Of a DNA stretch of 64,000 nucleotides, positions 9,003 through 17,910 are shown piece after piece. Made by a program: the position numbers and the translations under genes. The first letter of the stretch is position 1; each line of letters opens with the position of its first letter. Under the pieces are notes generated by a model. It saw only the letters and a list, made by a program, of their open reading frames with translations, was not told the DNA's origin and searched no databases. This DNA comes from Leptospiraceae bacterium (GTDB taxonomy: Bacteria > Spirochaetota > Leptospiria > Leptospirales > Leptospiraceae). The DNA lies in NCBI GenBank assembly GCA_024233875.1, contig JACKPB010000005.1, forward strand, positions 62,001 to 126,000. The letters are read 5' to 3'.

Positions 9003-11311
9003 TCCTTAATCAAATCCTGTATTTTTAATTTTTCTAAGCTCGTATTTATTTCATTTTGAAGATCCTTCAACTGCTTATTGATATTTAGATCGAGAAAACT
9101 TGATCCCGCTTCATCTTCTTCAATAAGCATTTTACCGTTAAAGATATGATACATTTCCTTCAAATTGAAGTCTGTAATATTTGAACCGGGAGCAATTCTT
9201 CCATCCTCAGTCAAAAAAATTCGGGAAGAACTCAAAAGTTTTTTCTTTATTAACTTGTAATTGTGTTCGTCTATATTCAAAATATTTTTTATACGCTCTT
9301 CAGAAGGCAATGTTTTTTCATCTATTTGATATTTATAGATCAATGAAACTAATTTCAAAGCTTGAATGAATAGATTGTTTGATTTGGATTCGGAATCACT
9401 ATAAAAATCCCAATCCAAATATCTCTCTTTCAGATGTAGGGTTGCGGTGATCTCTGCTCCGAAGAGAATGATCAAGCAAATACTGTAGATTGACAGGAGA
9501 AATAGAGGAACTGCGGCGAGAGCTCTATAGATCACAACAGTTGATCCTGAGAATGACTTTAAGTAGATTCCAAATCCATAGATAAATAAAAGAAAAATGA
9601 TACTTGTCAGAAGCGATCCAATCATTGCAGATTTGACCCTTACTTTAACATTAGGTATCATCGTATAAAGCATAACAAAGAACGACCAGATACCTACCAG
9701 AATTAGAGTGAGACGGAGAAAATTGTATAGAGAGAAGAAAGACTCTCCTCCCGAAAGAGAATTCCATGTGATCTTTTGAGCACCCAGATCCCCCAGTGAG
9801 ATCTTACTGAATTCACCTACAGCCAAAAGATCCGCTGTTGTAGAAGAGGCTACCTGTTCTATCCCATCATAGCTTTCATCATCCTCAGGGTGAAGGGTCT
9901 TGAATCCGAAGCGGGGATTGATGGGTATCAAACTCAAAAGAGCTCCATTTTCAGGATCATGGGAAGAGTACCAGTTTTCTCCCAAATCATTCGAAAAAAG
10001 TATTCTATCAAAGCTATTCAGGACAAGTAGTACTATATTTCCATTGTCATTCACACTCCATATTTTGGATAGGGTAACATTTTCATAAGAGATATCCTGC
10101 CATGTCTTTCCTGAGTCGGTAGATTTAAAGATGGAACCTTTTTCTCCTACGACTACCATGATTGTTTCATCGACTACAGTTAGATCTTCCAATCTTAAGG
10201 TTGAAATTTGATTTTGGGTAAAAGTCATTCCGGAATCCCGGGTAGTCCAGAGATTTCCCATATCATCCAGTAGATATCCTAAATTTCCCGTTCCTGATTT
10301 AGCACCGGTAACATTTACTTTTCTATCATCTACGATAAAATTATTATAATTACGAATTCCATTTGTAGAGGAATAAGAAAAGACATCCCCATTGTCCCTA
10401 ACTAAGATTGCAGTATTGTCGCCAAAAATAGAGAAATCTCTAGCCACCACACCCGAGAAGTATGTAAGTTTCCAGGGACCACCATCATAAGAATTCATAA
10501 GCACTCCATTTTGAGTGAGGACATACAAATTTTTATTTTTATTGCGAATCTTGATAAAGGTCTCTTTTTTTAGATTGGGTAGATCACAGGTTTTTACTTT
10601 TTCTTTTTTTTCTGTATCGATACAATCGACATTTTCATAGTCGATATCTAAATCAGAAAGTTTGGCTAATTTTTTGCCTGACTCATCTATCTTGATTAGA
10701 GTTCCTCTTTCACCGGCTATCCAGATGAAATTTGCGCTATCTCTTCTTACTGAATAGAGATGGGAGGGTCTGAGTTTGTCAGTCAACTTTAAGGCAAAAC
10801 CCAAGATGATGACGGAAAGCAGAGGCCCCACAGAAAGAATAAAAAAGTAAAATATGATTTTATCCAGGAAAGGTCTTGGAGATCCAATGTTCCAGATTTG
10901 ATTGAAAGCGGCCTCAAAACTTCGCAAAATCGCAGTTGCGGAAAAAATCAAAACTACAAATCCCACAGCCCCGATTTGAGTAGCCGAACTCACCAAATCT
11001 TTGAGGGTGTCGAGATAAGGTGAAATATCGATTTTTATTTCATTTTTCTGTAAGAAGGTAGTGATCTGTTCAAAAATCTCATCCTGTTTTTCATTGAATC
11101 CGGAAGTTATCGTCAGAAGGGCAAGAGCAACCGTTAGCATGGGAACCATGGAGATAATAGCAGTATAAGAAATTCCGGATGCTTTCATCAGACAATCATC
11201 TCTTAGAAATCCCTTAAAAGAAGAGATCAAAACTCTAATCAAAAGTATGAGTTTTAAACGAAATCCGGTTTTGTTTTCCAGAGAGAGTAAATTGGGTACA
11301 TTATTTTCCAT
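8999..11311 (-). CDS. YihY/BrkB-family membrane protein with inserted beta-propeller-like domain
   Basis: 770 residues, against roughly 280-450 for ordinary YihY proteins. Residues ~33-180 are the first YihY half (DDCLMKASGISYTAIISMVPM, then three membrane segments). Residues ~185-520 are a soluble repeat domain with Asp-box motifs TRDSGMTF (~358), STDSGKTW (~397) and SNDLGENW (~440), as in BNR or Ycf48-like propellers. Residues ~530-625 are the remaining three membrane segments with the family GAEITATLHLKERY. Residues 640-770 form a cytoplasmic winged-helix-like tail. By family topology the insertion falls in a periplasmic loop. It is first gene of the run leading to GMC, MORN and perhaps sufB. 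Role unknown. Confidence 0.85.
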   Translation of the reverse strand: MENNVPNLLSLENKTGFRLKLILLIRVLISSFKGFLRDDCLMKASGISYTAIISMVPMLTVALALLTITSGFNEKQDEIFEQITTFLQKNEIKIDISPYLDTLKDLVSSATQIGAVGFVVLIFSATAILRSFEAAFNQIWNIGSPRPFLDKIIFYFFILSVGPLLSVIILGFALKLTDKLRPSHLYSVRRDSANFIWIAGERGTLIKIDESGKKLAKLSDLDIDYENVDCIDTEKKEKVKTCDLPNLKKETFIKIRNKNKNLYVLTQNGVLMNSYDGGPWKLTYFSGVVARDFSIFGDNTAILVRDNGDVFSYSSTNGIRNYNNFIVDDRKVNVTGAKSGTGNLGYLLDDMGNLWTTRDSGMTFTQNQISTLRLEDLTVVDETIMVVVGEKGSIFKSTDSGKTWQDISYENVTLSKIWSVNDNGNIVLLVLNSFDRILFSNDLGENWYSSHDPENGALLSLIPINPRFGFKTLHPEDDESYDGIEQVASSTTADLLAVGEFSKISLGDLGAQKITWNSLSGGESFFSLYNFLRLTLILVGIWSFFVMLYTMIPNVKVRVKSAMIGSLLTSIIFLLFIYGFGIYLKSFSGSTVVIYRALAAVPLFLLSIYSICLIILFGAEITATLHLKERYLDWDFYSDSESKSNNLFIQALKLVSLIYKYQIDEKTLPSEERIKNILNIDEHNYKLIKKKLLSSSRIFLTEDGRIAPGSNITDFNLKEMYHIFNGKMLIEEDEAGSSFLDLNINKQLKDLQNEINTSLEKLKIQDLIKE

Positions 11312-11486
11312 TCGGGCAAATCCATAGAGTGAGTCTTCCGGTTGTTCATCCGGAAATTAAATATATAATAATTACTTTCTATATTTTCGGTTCAGTTTAG
11401 AAAACGCAAAATTTCTTTCTTAAAAAATTGAGCTATTTTGTCCGGGATTCCGGGTCTTCCAGAACAAACGATCTATAAAATTCTAA

Positions 11487-12365
11487 TCAATCCTTGAAAG
11501 CATAAACTACCATACTCGATGTACTTCCGGGTAGAATCTTACTCTTCATATGATAAGAAATAATTGTCAACCATCTGCGATAGTCCCAAAGGGTTTGAAA
11601 ATTTCCTCTGGACTTCAAAAGTTTAGCACTCAGGGGGAAGTCTACACCCAGGTAATCTTTAGTTCTGGAAAAACCAAATTCTTTTAAAATCTTTTTCAAA
11701 TTAGAAAGAGAATAATAATAAATATGCCCGGGTAAGTAGTAGTGATACTTTTTCCCTTCTTCCAAAGCCTGCTTCCCTTCAAAATTAGCTGTCTGAAGTA
11801 AGAGCATTCCTCCCGACTTCATCTGATCGGAAAATTTACGAAAGACTTCCCGGGGATTTTCCATGTGCTCGATCACTTCTATGAGAGTAATGACATCAAA
11901 GAAGTGAGTAGGAAAAGGATTGTCGAGATAGTTCCCGGTAAATGTCTCTATCCCATTTGATCTGGAATGATTGGAAGAATATTCAGAGACTTCCACTCCA
12001 TAGGGTTGAAATCCAAATTTCCTGGCTCTGCTAAGAAATCCCCCAAAGGAAGAACCTACATCCAGGAAATTTCCTCCGGGAACAAATTTTTGAATATTTC
12101 GAATCCTGGCATCCCAAACATAATTGTGATACTTTTCCAGTTTTCTCTCATCAATATAGGAGTAGTCCGATTTGCCGGAATAGTAATTCTCGTCATACAT
12201 TTCGTTGGTATTGGGTTTGGGGAATTGAGTTTGTAGACCGCACTGTTCACATCTATAAATCGGTAAATGAAATTGATTGAATTCCGAATGATATTGAAAC
12301 GACCAATGATCGGATGTATTACAAACCGGACAAACTTCGTCTATTTTTTTACCAGAAATATCCAA
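11487..12365 (-). CDS. SAM-dependent methyltransferase with N-terminal zinc ribbon
   Basis: 292 residues. An N-terminal zinc-finger-like region (CPVCNTSDHW at ~12 and CEQCGLQ at ~38) precedes a class I methyltransferase fold: motif I FLDVGSSFGGFLSRA, motif II ending GVEVS, and the acidic ITLIEVIEHMENP typical of Methyltransf_23. The layout resembles sugar or polyketide methyltransferases of surface-glycan pathways. The start is a TTG at 12365 behind AGAAAGGA, inside the end of the upstream methyltransferase (25-base overlap). Third gene of the ATP-grasp/methyltransferase cassette. Substrate unknown. Confidence 0.85.
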   Translation of the reverse strand: MDISGKKIDEVCPVCNTSDHWSFQYHSEFNQFHLPIYRCEQCGLQTQFPKPNTNEMYDENYYSGKSDYSYIDERKLEKYHNYVWDARIRNIQKFVPGGNFLDVGSSFGGFLSRARKFGFQPYGVEVSEYSSNHSRSNGIETFTGNYLDNPFPTHFFDVITLIEVIEHMENPREVFRKFSDQMKSGGMLLLQTANFEGKQALEEGKKYHYYLPGHIYYYSLSNLKKILKEFGFSRTKDYLGVDFPLSAKLLKSRGNFQTLWDYRRWLTIISYHMKSKILPGSTSSMVVYAFKD

Positions 12366-12961
12366 TGACAGATCCTTTCTTCCAGCTTTCCGATCGGCGT
12401 CCGTTCCATATATCCCAGTTCAACAGAGGAAAATTCAATGAAGAGATTTCGAACCTGTGCCTCAGAAAATAAGTTCACATCGGCACCGGAAATATCTCCG
12501 AGTGATGATTTACCATTGTACACCGAAAGATGTGTATCACGATCTGCCCGAATTGTCCCCGCCAGAACTCCGTTGTCCTTAAGTATTCTTTTGTATTCCG
12601 ATACAATCGACTGAATGACATCCTGTGAATTGTAATGAAGTGCACCCCAACTCACAATTAGATCAAATTCTTTATTGGAAAAGGGATAAGGAGGAGCTGA
12701 AGAAAGAATAGTTCTGGCTTCGGGAACCAGTTCCTTCACCATTTCCAAAGAGTTTTCAGCACTATCGAGAGCGGTTACTCTGAATCCTTGATTTTTCAAT
12801 AAGAAACTATGACGACCGGAGCCGGATCCGAAGTCGAGGGCATTGCTCCCCTCAGCCAGACCTACCCTCGATAGGATTCTGACCAGATTTTCATCCGGAT
12901 AGCTTAAGCGGGATTTCAATCGGGTATAGTGCTCATTCCAAATGCTATGACTGCTTTTCAA
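12341..12961 (-). CDS. Class I SAM-dependent methyltransferase
   Basis: 206 residues from a TTG at 12961. GGGAGG sits six bases upstream, so this start is preferred over the longer frame from 13033, which would overlap the ATP-grasp gene by 89 bases. The methyltransferase core is complete: motif I ALDFGSGSGRHSF, motif II VTALDSAENSLEM, and motif IV FDLIVSWGALHY. It overlaps the ATP-grasp gene by 17 bases upstream and the second methyltransferase by 25 bases downstream, so the three are likely made together. Acceptor molecule unknown. Confidence 0.85.
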   Translation of the reverse strand: MKSSHSIWNEHYTRLKSRLSYPDENLVRILSRVGLAEGSNALDFGSGSGRHSFLLKNQGFRVTALDSAENSLEMVKELVPEARTILSSAPPYPFSNKEFDLIVSWGALHYNSQDVIQSIVSEYKRILKDNGVLAGTIRADRDTHLSVYNGKSSLGDISGADVNLFSEAQVRNLFIEFSSVELGYMERTPIGKLEERICHWIFLVKK

Positions 12962-14141
12962 ATATTCCCTCCCAGGGTAGAGCCGGTAATTTATTTTTAT
13001 CCCAGAATTCATTTTTGATTGTGTATCCCACAACTCTTACACGGGACGAGTTTCCAAAAGAAGGATCGACATATTCATTTTCTTTTTTTAGTATCTTATC
13101 AAAATATATCTTGATGGATCTTTCATAGTCTCCACGATTTTGAAATCCTTTAAAAATATTTTTTCCTTCTTCGGGCACAATGAATTGTATTACGGATTTG
13201 AATTTTCTTTTCTTATTCCTATCGAATAACTGGATTTTTTCACCCAGAATCAATTTAAGATAATCTTCAAAATAATTGTATCCGGAATAGGAATTGAGAA
13301 GCTTTTCAGCCAGATATTCACCACCTATTTCGGGCATTACCTCTATCAAAAACAATTGTCCCAATTTGTTAGCTTTGAACTCGGCTACCATAGGTCCATT
13401 TTCCAAACCAGTCACCTGAGCAATCCTCTTACAATAGAGAATGATCTCACCTATGAATTCCGGGTAAGAAGTAGGTATCACATGAGCGATTTCTAAAAAC
13501 GGGGGGTAAGATGTAGTGTACTTATCTGTAACTGAAACAAGCTGAAACTGATTGTTCTGAACAAACCCCAAAACTGTGAATTCCGGTCCGTCAATAAATT
13601 CTTCAAAGTAGTACTTCGATTTCTGTCTTCTTATGAATTGAGAAAGAATTTTTTCATTCGGAATGAGTTCTATGCCTTTTTTGGCTTCGCTATTGATCGG
13701 CTTAGCTATCAAAGGAAATTCTATTGAACCGGGATTTGCGGATGTGATTTCTTCTAGTAAAAACTGAGGGGGAATACTGATCCCATTTTCACTTAAAAAT
13801 TTTTTCAAAAGTGCTTTGTTATAAAACTTCTTAATTATGGAATTCGAATTTCCCGGAACCTCGAACTTTTCAGCGAGGTAGGAAGCTGAGATCACTGCTT
13901 TTCCATAGGATCTGCAGCCGACTCCAACGATAGGCGCATCCAGAAGAATCTTCAATAATGAATTGTAAATCTTTCTATATTCATGTATGGATTCAATTAC
14001 CTTAATCTTTGATAGATGAAAACCGGGTGATGATTCATTTTTGTCAATTGAAATCACAGGATATCCAAATTTATCACAGGCTTCCAGAAATGGAACCTGG
14101 TTCTCACCTGCTCCCAGATTTAAAATGTATCCTTTTTTCAA
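12945..14141 (-). CDS. ATP-grasp domain ligase
   Basis: 398 residues, first gene of the cassette. A Rossmann-like pre-ATP-grasp domain (GYILNLGAGENQVPF) is followed by an ATP-grasp fold: the ATP lysine in FPLIAKPINSEAKKG, the acidic segment YYFEEFIDGPEFTVLGF, and the metal-binding segment FLIEVMPEIGGEY. The last normally reads E-x-N-x-R; here the Asn is Met and the Arg is Glu. The family joins a carboxylate to an amine or thiol through an acyl phosphate. It starts at TTG 14141 behind GGAAAGGAAGAAGA. A peptide- or amide-forming step on a methylated small molecule or glycan is an inference from the neighbouring methyltransferases. Confidence 0.82.
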   Translation of the reverse strand: MKKGYILNLGAGENQVPFLEACDKFGYPVISIDKNESSPGFHLSKIKVIESIHEYRKIYNSLLKILLDAPIVGVGCRSYGKAVISASYLAEKFEVPGNSNSIIKKFYNKALLKKFLSENGISIPPQFLLEEITSANPGSIEFPLIAKPINSEAKKGIELIPNEKILSQFIRRQKSKYYFEEFIDGPEFTVLGFVQNNQFQLVSVTDKYTTSYPPFLEIAHVIPTSYPEFIGEIILYCKRIAQVTGLENGPMVAEFKANKLGQLFLIEVMPEIGGEYLAEKLLNSYSGYNYFEDYLKLILGEKIQLFDRNKKRKFKSVIQFIVPEEGKNIFKGFQNRGDYERSIKIYFDKILKKENEYVDPSFGNSSRVRVVGYTIKNEFWDKNKLPALPWEGIFEKQS

Positions 14142-14213
14142 TCTTCTTCCTTTCCCGGTTTAAAAAAAATTATTTTCCTTGCAGGATTCATTTCCCTATA
14201 TAGTCTAAGAATT

Positions 14214-14597
14214 ATGAAAAGATTATTACTTCTATTCTTTTTTTTCCCATTTTTCGTATTTGGTTATGATTCTCCTGTCAGTTTTGATCTAATCAAAGTA
14301 AACGATTCCAATTACAAATTGAAAATTTCTGTTCCCAAGGGGTATGCAATCCAAAAAACAGCCCCCAATAAAATCAAACTGAGCGGAAACGATGGTCTAA
14401 AAGTAATCAGTTTTGAAGACACTCTCAAAGGTCCTTTGTACCTTGACAAACCCGAATACTTCAAATCCGTCGAAGATTTGAATATCAAACTCAAGGGAAA
14501 AGGAGAGCTATCGATAGACTCAAGAATTTTCTACTGTGATTTGGATAAGGGTGTTTGCTATCCCGCCAGGATCAAAAGAAAGGAAAAAGTTTTTTGA
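14214..14597 (+). CDS. Secreted DsbD-alpha-like thiol protein
   Basis: 127 residues with a signal peptide (LLLLFFFFPFFVFG). The mature part is a small beta domain ending in FYCDLDKGVCYPARI. This resembles the redox-active end of the DsbD N-terminal domain, where two cysteines flank a short turn before Tyr-Pro. The spacing here is C-x6-C. DsbD-alpha passes reducing equivalents to periplasmic partners, but no DsbD transmembrane part is present, so the electron donor is unclear. The stop overlaps the TTG start of the VWA gene, which suggests coupled translation. Confidence 0.6.
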   Translation: MKRLLLLFFFFPFFVFGYDSPVSFDLIKVNDSNYKLKISVPKGYAIQKTAPNKIKLSGNDGLKVISFEDTLKGPLYLDKPEYFKSVEDLNIKLKGKGELSIDSRIFYCDLDKGVCYPARIKRKEKVF

Positions 14598-16288
14598 TCA
14601 CCTATCAGTATTCAGAATTTCAACCCGGGGATGAATCTTCCAATTCGGAAGAAAAATTAATGTCCATCCTTTCTGAGATCATCTTACAAAATGATATTTC
14701 CCTAGAAGAAGCTCTCAAATACTTAATAGAAAAAGGAATCCCCGCAAATCTATTTTTAAAAAATGCAGGAATGGATGATCTTCTGGGTGTATATCTCAAT
14801 AAACTAAAATCAATTAAAGAAGAAATTCTCTCCAAACTAAAAGTTCAACCCCATCTTCCCAAAATCGAAAAAGAGAATCAAACTATCATCAAAAAACTTT
14901 CGGATAAGCACTTAAGTTCAGATCAAATTTCCAAAATAGAAGCATCTCTTAAAGAAAAAAATTCAGACAAATTTCGCAGGATGAAATGGGAAGAAAATTT
15001 TCCACCGAACCTAATTCCTAAAATAGATCAAATCCTTGAAAATTTGATAGACTATTCAACAATCTCCGAAGCCGATAAAAAGTACAAGTTTACAGGATCT
15101 CAAATTATCAGCAGAAAAGAGACAATTTTAGTCATTCGAAGTTTGGAAGAACTCGAAGATCTCATTCAATCCCTAAGTAAAGCAATGATCGATGGTGACC
15201 TAACCTCCATTGATCTGAAATCCATAGCGTCTGTCTTGGGAGCAGAAAGTTACCAGGAATTTATCGAACGGAGAGATAGAATATATGAGCAAATCAAAAA
15301 GTTACTGGAAAACAATGGAAAAATAACTGTGGATGAAGAAGGCGATGTAAAGTTGAGTCCTTCCTCCCTGAGAAAAATTGGCAAGAAAATTCTCGGAGAA
15401 GTTTTCTCATTACTCAAACCAACAGATAGTTCCCATCACCCCACTAATGAAACAGGAGACTCAGAAAACATTCTTTCCAAAACCAAACCTCTCGAATTCG
15501 GAGACAACCTTGCCCACCTGGACTATTCGGGTTCAATTGTAAATAGTATGATTCGCAAGAAAGATCCCCATCCCTCCCTCATCGATATGGATGTCTTTTA
15601 CTCACGCGGAAACTCTAGGTCATCCACAGTTATCCTACTCGATATGTCAGGCTCCATGTCCAGAGGTCAGAGATTTTATAATGCCAAGAAAGTAACTCTG
15701 GCTCTGGAAGCTTTGATACAAAATGATTATAAGGATGACAAACTTACGATTGTGGGTTTCGGAAGTACTGCCAAAGTCTTTCCTATCCGGGACATTCCCA
15801 CATTGAATCCTTATCCGGTAACAATCTATGATCCTCATATCAGACTAAAATATGATTTTTCAAAATTAAGCAAAAAAGAGATAGAAGAAAGAGTTCCGCT
15901 TTACTTTACAAATTTACAAAAAGGTTTGAATCTCTCGAGACAGATCCTGGGTTCAGCTCAGATCAAAAACAAACAGATTCTACTCATTACTGATGGTGCT
16001 CCCACAGCTCATTTTGATGGAAATCATCTATTTATCAACTATCCACCTTCGCCTGCCGATTTTGAAGCAGCTCTCAATGAGGTTAAGATATGCAAGGATG
16101 AAAACATCACCATCAATACTTTTCTTTTGACAAATGAATGGGATTTTAATTACTTCGGTGAAAAAAGTTTTATAAAGAGATTTGCATCTATTTCAGAAGG
16201 TAGGATCTTCTATCCACACCCGAAAGAATTGAATAAAATGATTCTTTATGATTTTGTATCACAAAAAAAGAAAAAACTTTCCTTTTGA
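14594..16288 (+). CDS. VWA-domain protein (CoxE/ChlD-like)
   Basis: About 564 residues from the TTG at 14594, which has AGGA nine bases upstream and overlaps the previous stop as TTGA; an in-frame TTG at 14555 would give 577. The first ~330 residues are helical and charged with no recognised domain. Residues ~340 onward form a von Willebrand A domain with the MIDAS motif LLDMSGSMS and the later ITDGAPTAH. Cytoplasmic VWA proteins of this kind usually partner a MoxR-type AAA ATPase in metal-cofactor insertion, but none lies nearby. The last residues are Lys-rich. Its convergent neighbour begins one base later. Confidence 0.8.
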   Translation: MITYQYSEFQPGDESSNSEEKLMSILSEIILQNDISLEEALKYLIEKGIPANLFLKNAGMDDLLGVYLNKLKSIKEEILSKLKVQPHLPKIEKENQTIIKKLSDKHLSSDQISKIEASLKEKNSDKFRRMKWEENFPPNLIPKIDQILENLIDYSTISEADKKYKFTGSQIISRKETILVIRSLEELEDLIQSLSKAMIDGDLTSIDLKSIASVLGAESYQEFIERRDRIYEQIKKLLENNGKITVDEEGDVKLSPSSLRKIGKKILGEVFSLLKPTDSSHHPTNETGDSENILSKTKPLEFGDNLAHLDYSGSIVNSMIRKKDPHPSLIDMDVFYSRGNSRSSTVILLDMSGSMSRGQRFYNAKKVTLALEALIQNDYKDDKLTIVGFGSTAKVFPIRDIPTLNPYPVTIYDPHIRLKYDFSKLSKKEIEERVPLYFTNLQKGLNLSRQILGSAQIKNKQILLITDGAPTAHFDGNHLFINYPPSPADFEAALNEVKICKDENITINTFLLTNEWDFNYFGEKSFIKRFASISEGRIFYPHPKELNKMILYDFVSQKKKKLSF

Positions 16289-16289
16289 A

Positions 16290-17141
16290 TTAAATTCCAT
16301 ATTTATCGGCAATCGCATCAATTAATTTATGATCTTTTAAGTCATCAACATCCAAATCTATAGTTTTTTGTGGTTGAATGGTCAACTTTTCTGTATCCAG
16401 ATTCCAATGATAGATTCGATTGCCCAGAGATTCATCGATTGCGTATACCGTCCCCAATCCCGGAAATGCTTTCTTTTGATAGGATACTTTTGTATCAGGA
16501 TGAAAAAGAACAAGAGTCCTACTCGGATTGATAATTTTCTTTAAGCTCAAAAGATCTTTTTCATTACCTTCTAAATGCAAGATTAGAAAATCATATTTTG
16601 AGTCTTCCGAAATCTTTGTAATACTCTCAGCAGGTGACTTCCAATCAAAATCTGTCAATAAATCATCAGGTATTCCATTTCCGTTCTTTCCGAGAATATT
16701 AGTAAAAGCAATTTTTCTTCCATCTCTCAGAACTACATCAGCCATCTTAACAGCATTTGATTTCTTCTTTGATGCAAAATTTCCGGTTACTATAGGCATT
16801 AGAAATTTTGAAAAGGATTTGGATTCCAGGTATTTTAGATCATGTGTTTGAATTCCGAGGAAATGATACTTCATTGCTAAAAAAGATTCGAAGAGAGAAT
16901 TGAATTTGTCCTGAGGTAGTTTGTTTCCCAAATATCCACCACCTTCGATAAGAATATCCTTCATAGGAAGAACCTTTTTCTTTTCAAGAAAACTCAGTCT
17001 TCTAGAAAGACCCGCAAGCGGAACCAGAGTACAGGTACAGGATCGAACATTTCCGTCTATGCCGGACGAGAAATAAATATTTAAACTTTCACCTCTGATC
17101 GGTGATAGGAAAATCATAAATAATAAAAACAGTACTTTCAT
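16290..17141 (-). CDS. Secreted metallophosphoesterase-like (UshA-like) protein
   Basis: 283 residues. A signal peptide is followed by IDGNVRSCTCTLVPLAGLSRR, which parallels the G-x-L-x-x-C-G-C ... GGLxRR opening of periplasmic 5'-nucleotidase/cytochrome-linked proteins. A later GGGYLGNKLP also fits, but the metal-binding Asp/His/Asn set of an active metallophosphoesterase is not clear, so it may be a binding protein. The ATG at 17141 overlaps the upstream stop as ATGA; a start 12 bases further upstream is less likely. It forms a coupled pair with the FlaA-like gene. Confidence 0.55.
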   Translation of the reverse strand: MKVLFLLFMIFLSPIRGESLNIYFSSGIDGNVRSCTCTLVPLAGLSRRLSFLEKKKVLPMKDILIEGGGYLGNKLPQDKFNSLFESFLAMKYHFLGIQTHDLKYLESKSFSKFLMPIVTGNFASKKKSNAVKMADVVLRDGRKIAFTNILGKNGNGIPDDLLTDFDWKSPAESITKISEDSKYDFLILHLEGNEKDLLSLKKIINPSRTLVLFHPDTKVSYQKKAFPGLGTVYAIDESLGNRIYHWNLDTEKLTIQPQKTIDLDVDDLKDHKLIDAIADKYGI

Positions 17142-17887
17142 TGAAGAGTCCATCCATCATCAATTTCAACTCCCGGATAGTCTCTGGGTTTCTTATCCAG
17201 GAGTACCAAGATTCGATCCAGGTAAAAGAGAAAAGTTGATTTTTTTTGAAGTTTCGAAAATTGCATTTGAATGCCCAGGAATTCGTATCTTTTTTTTCTA
17301 TAAGTATTTAGACCTGATTTCTCCCGAAAAGGTAGGGAAATATCCAAACGTTTCCAACCCCAAAAGTTTAAATCTCCACCGTTTACCCGAACCAATTTTC
17401 CATCGGACGATTTCCAGACTAAAAAAATATTGCCCCTATAGGATTCCGACCTCAGCCAAACAGATGCCCGAACCGGTATCCCTCTTCCCAGGACGATTGG
17501 TTCGGTGGGACGAATCCAAATCTTCTCCCGATCGGGAATTTCCAGATAGGTTTGAATGAATAAGGATCTGGGATTTTCTTTGCTGAGAACCTCTTTAAAA
17601 ACTTCAGTCTCTTTTTGAAAGGGATTGGAGTCCGGAAGATTTTCTGAGAAGCTATGATTTTGAAGATACGATGTACTTTTATGAAATTCCCAGGATCTCG
17701 AACCATCAAAGCTTTCTATTTCGATGACTGAAAACCGATCGCCCTGTTTGGAAAAATCGGATAATTTTTGGATAGATCGAATGGTTTCATCCTCATCTGC
17801 TGAGAGAGATTGTAAAAAAAAACTCAGGAAAATGATCGGGAAGAAAAATATTAGTCGATAATAACTGTATAAAAAATTAGGTTTCAT
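17138..17887 (-). CDS. FlaA-like flagellar filament sheath protein
   Basis: 249 residues with a signal peptide (LIFFFPIIFLSFFLQSLSA). The C-terminal half matches the spirochaete FlaA pattern: VRASVWLRSESYRGNIFLVW, then DLNFWGWKRLDISLP and a final FLFYLDRILVLLD. These mirror the family's W-x-G-R, T-L-x-F-x-G-W-x-K and YLD signatures. FlaA proteins coat periplasmic flagella. No other flagellar gene lies in the window, so this could be a divergent FlaA-family member with another job. Its start is only 23 bases from the divergent gene at 17911. Confidence 0.68.
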   Translation of the reverse strand: MKPNFLYSYYRLIFFFPIIFLSFFLQSLSADEDETIRSIQKLSDFSKQGDRFSVIEIESFDGSRSWEFHKSTSYLQNHSFSENLPDSNPFQKETEVFKEVLSKENPRSLFIQTYLEIPDREKIWIRPTEPIVLGRGIPVRASVWLRSESYRGNIFLVWKSSDGKLVRVNGGDLNFWGWKRLDISLPFREKSGLNTYRKKRYEFLGIQMQFSKLQKKSTFLFYLDRILVLLDKKPRDYPGVEIDDGWTLQ

Positions 17888-17910
17888 AAAAAGAATTCTG
17901 TAGGATCATA

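Noticed and set aside
11336..11355. TTCCGG-N8-CCGGAA inverted repeat upstream of the YihY-like gene
   Set aside because: TTCCGG and CCGGAA occur very often throughout this sequence, so one spaced pair without a T-run or promoter context is weak evidence.
12962..13033. Longer N-terminus of the first methyltransferase
   Set aside because: It would overlap the ATP-grasp gene by 89 bases. The TTG at 12961 has GGGAGG at good spacing and gives a normal methyltransferase N-terminus.
14555..14593. Longer N-terminus of the VWA protein starting inside the DsbD-alpha-like gene
   Set aside because: The TTG at 14594 has a better-placed AGGA and forms a typical 4-base stop/start overlap; the extension has no ribosome site of its own.
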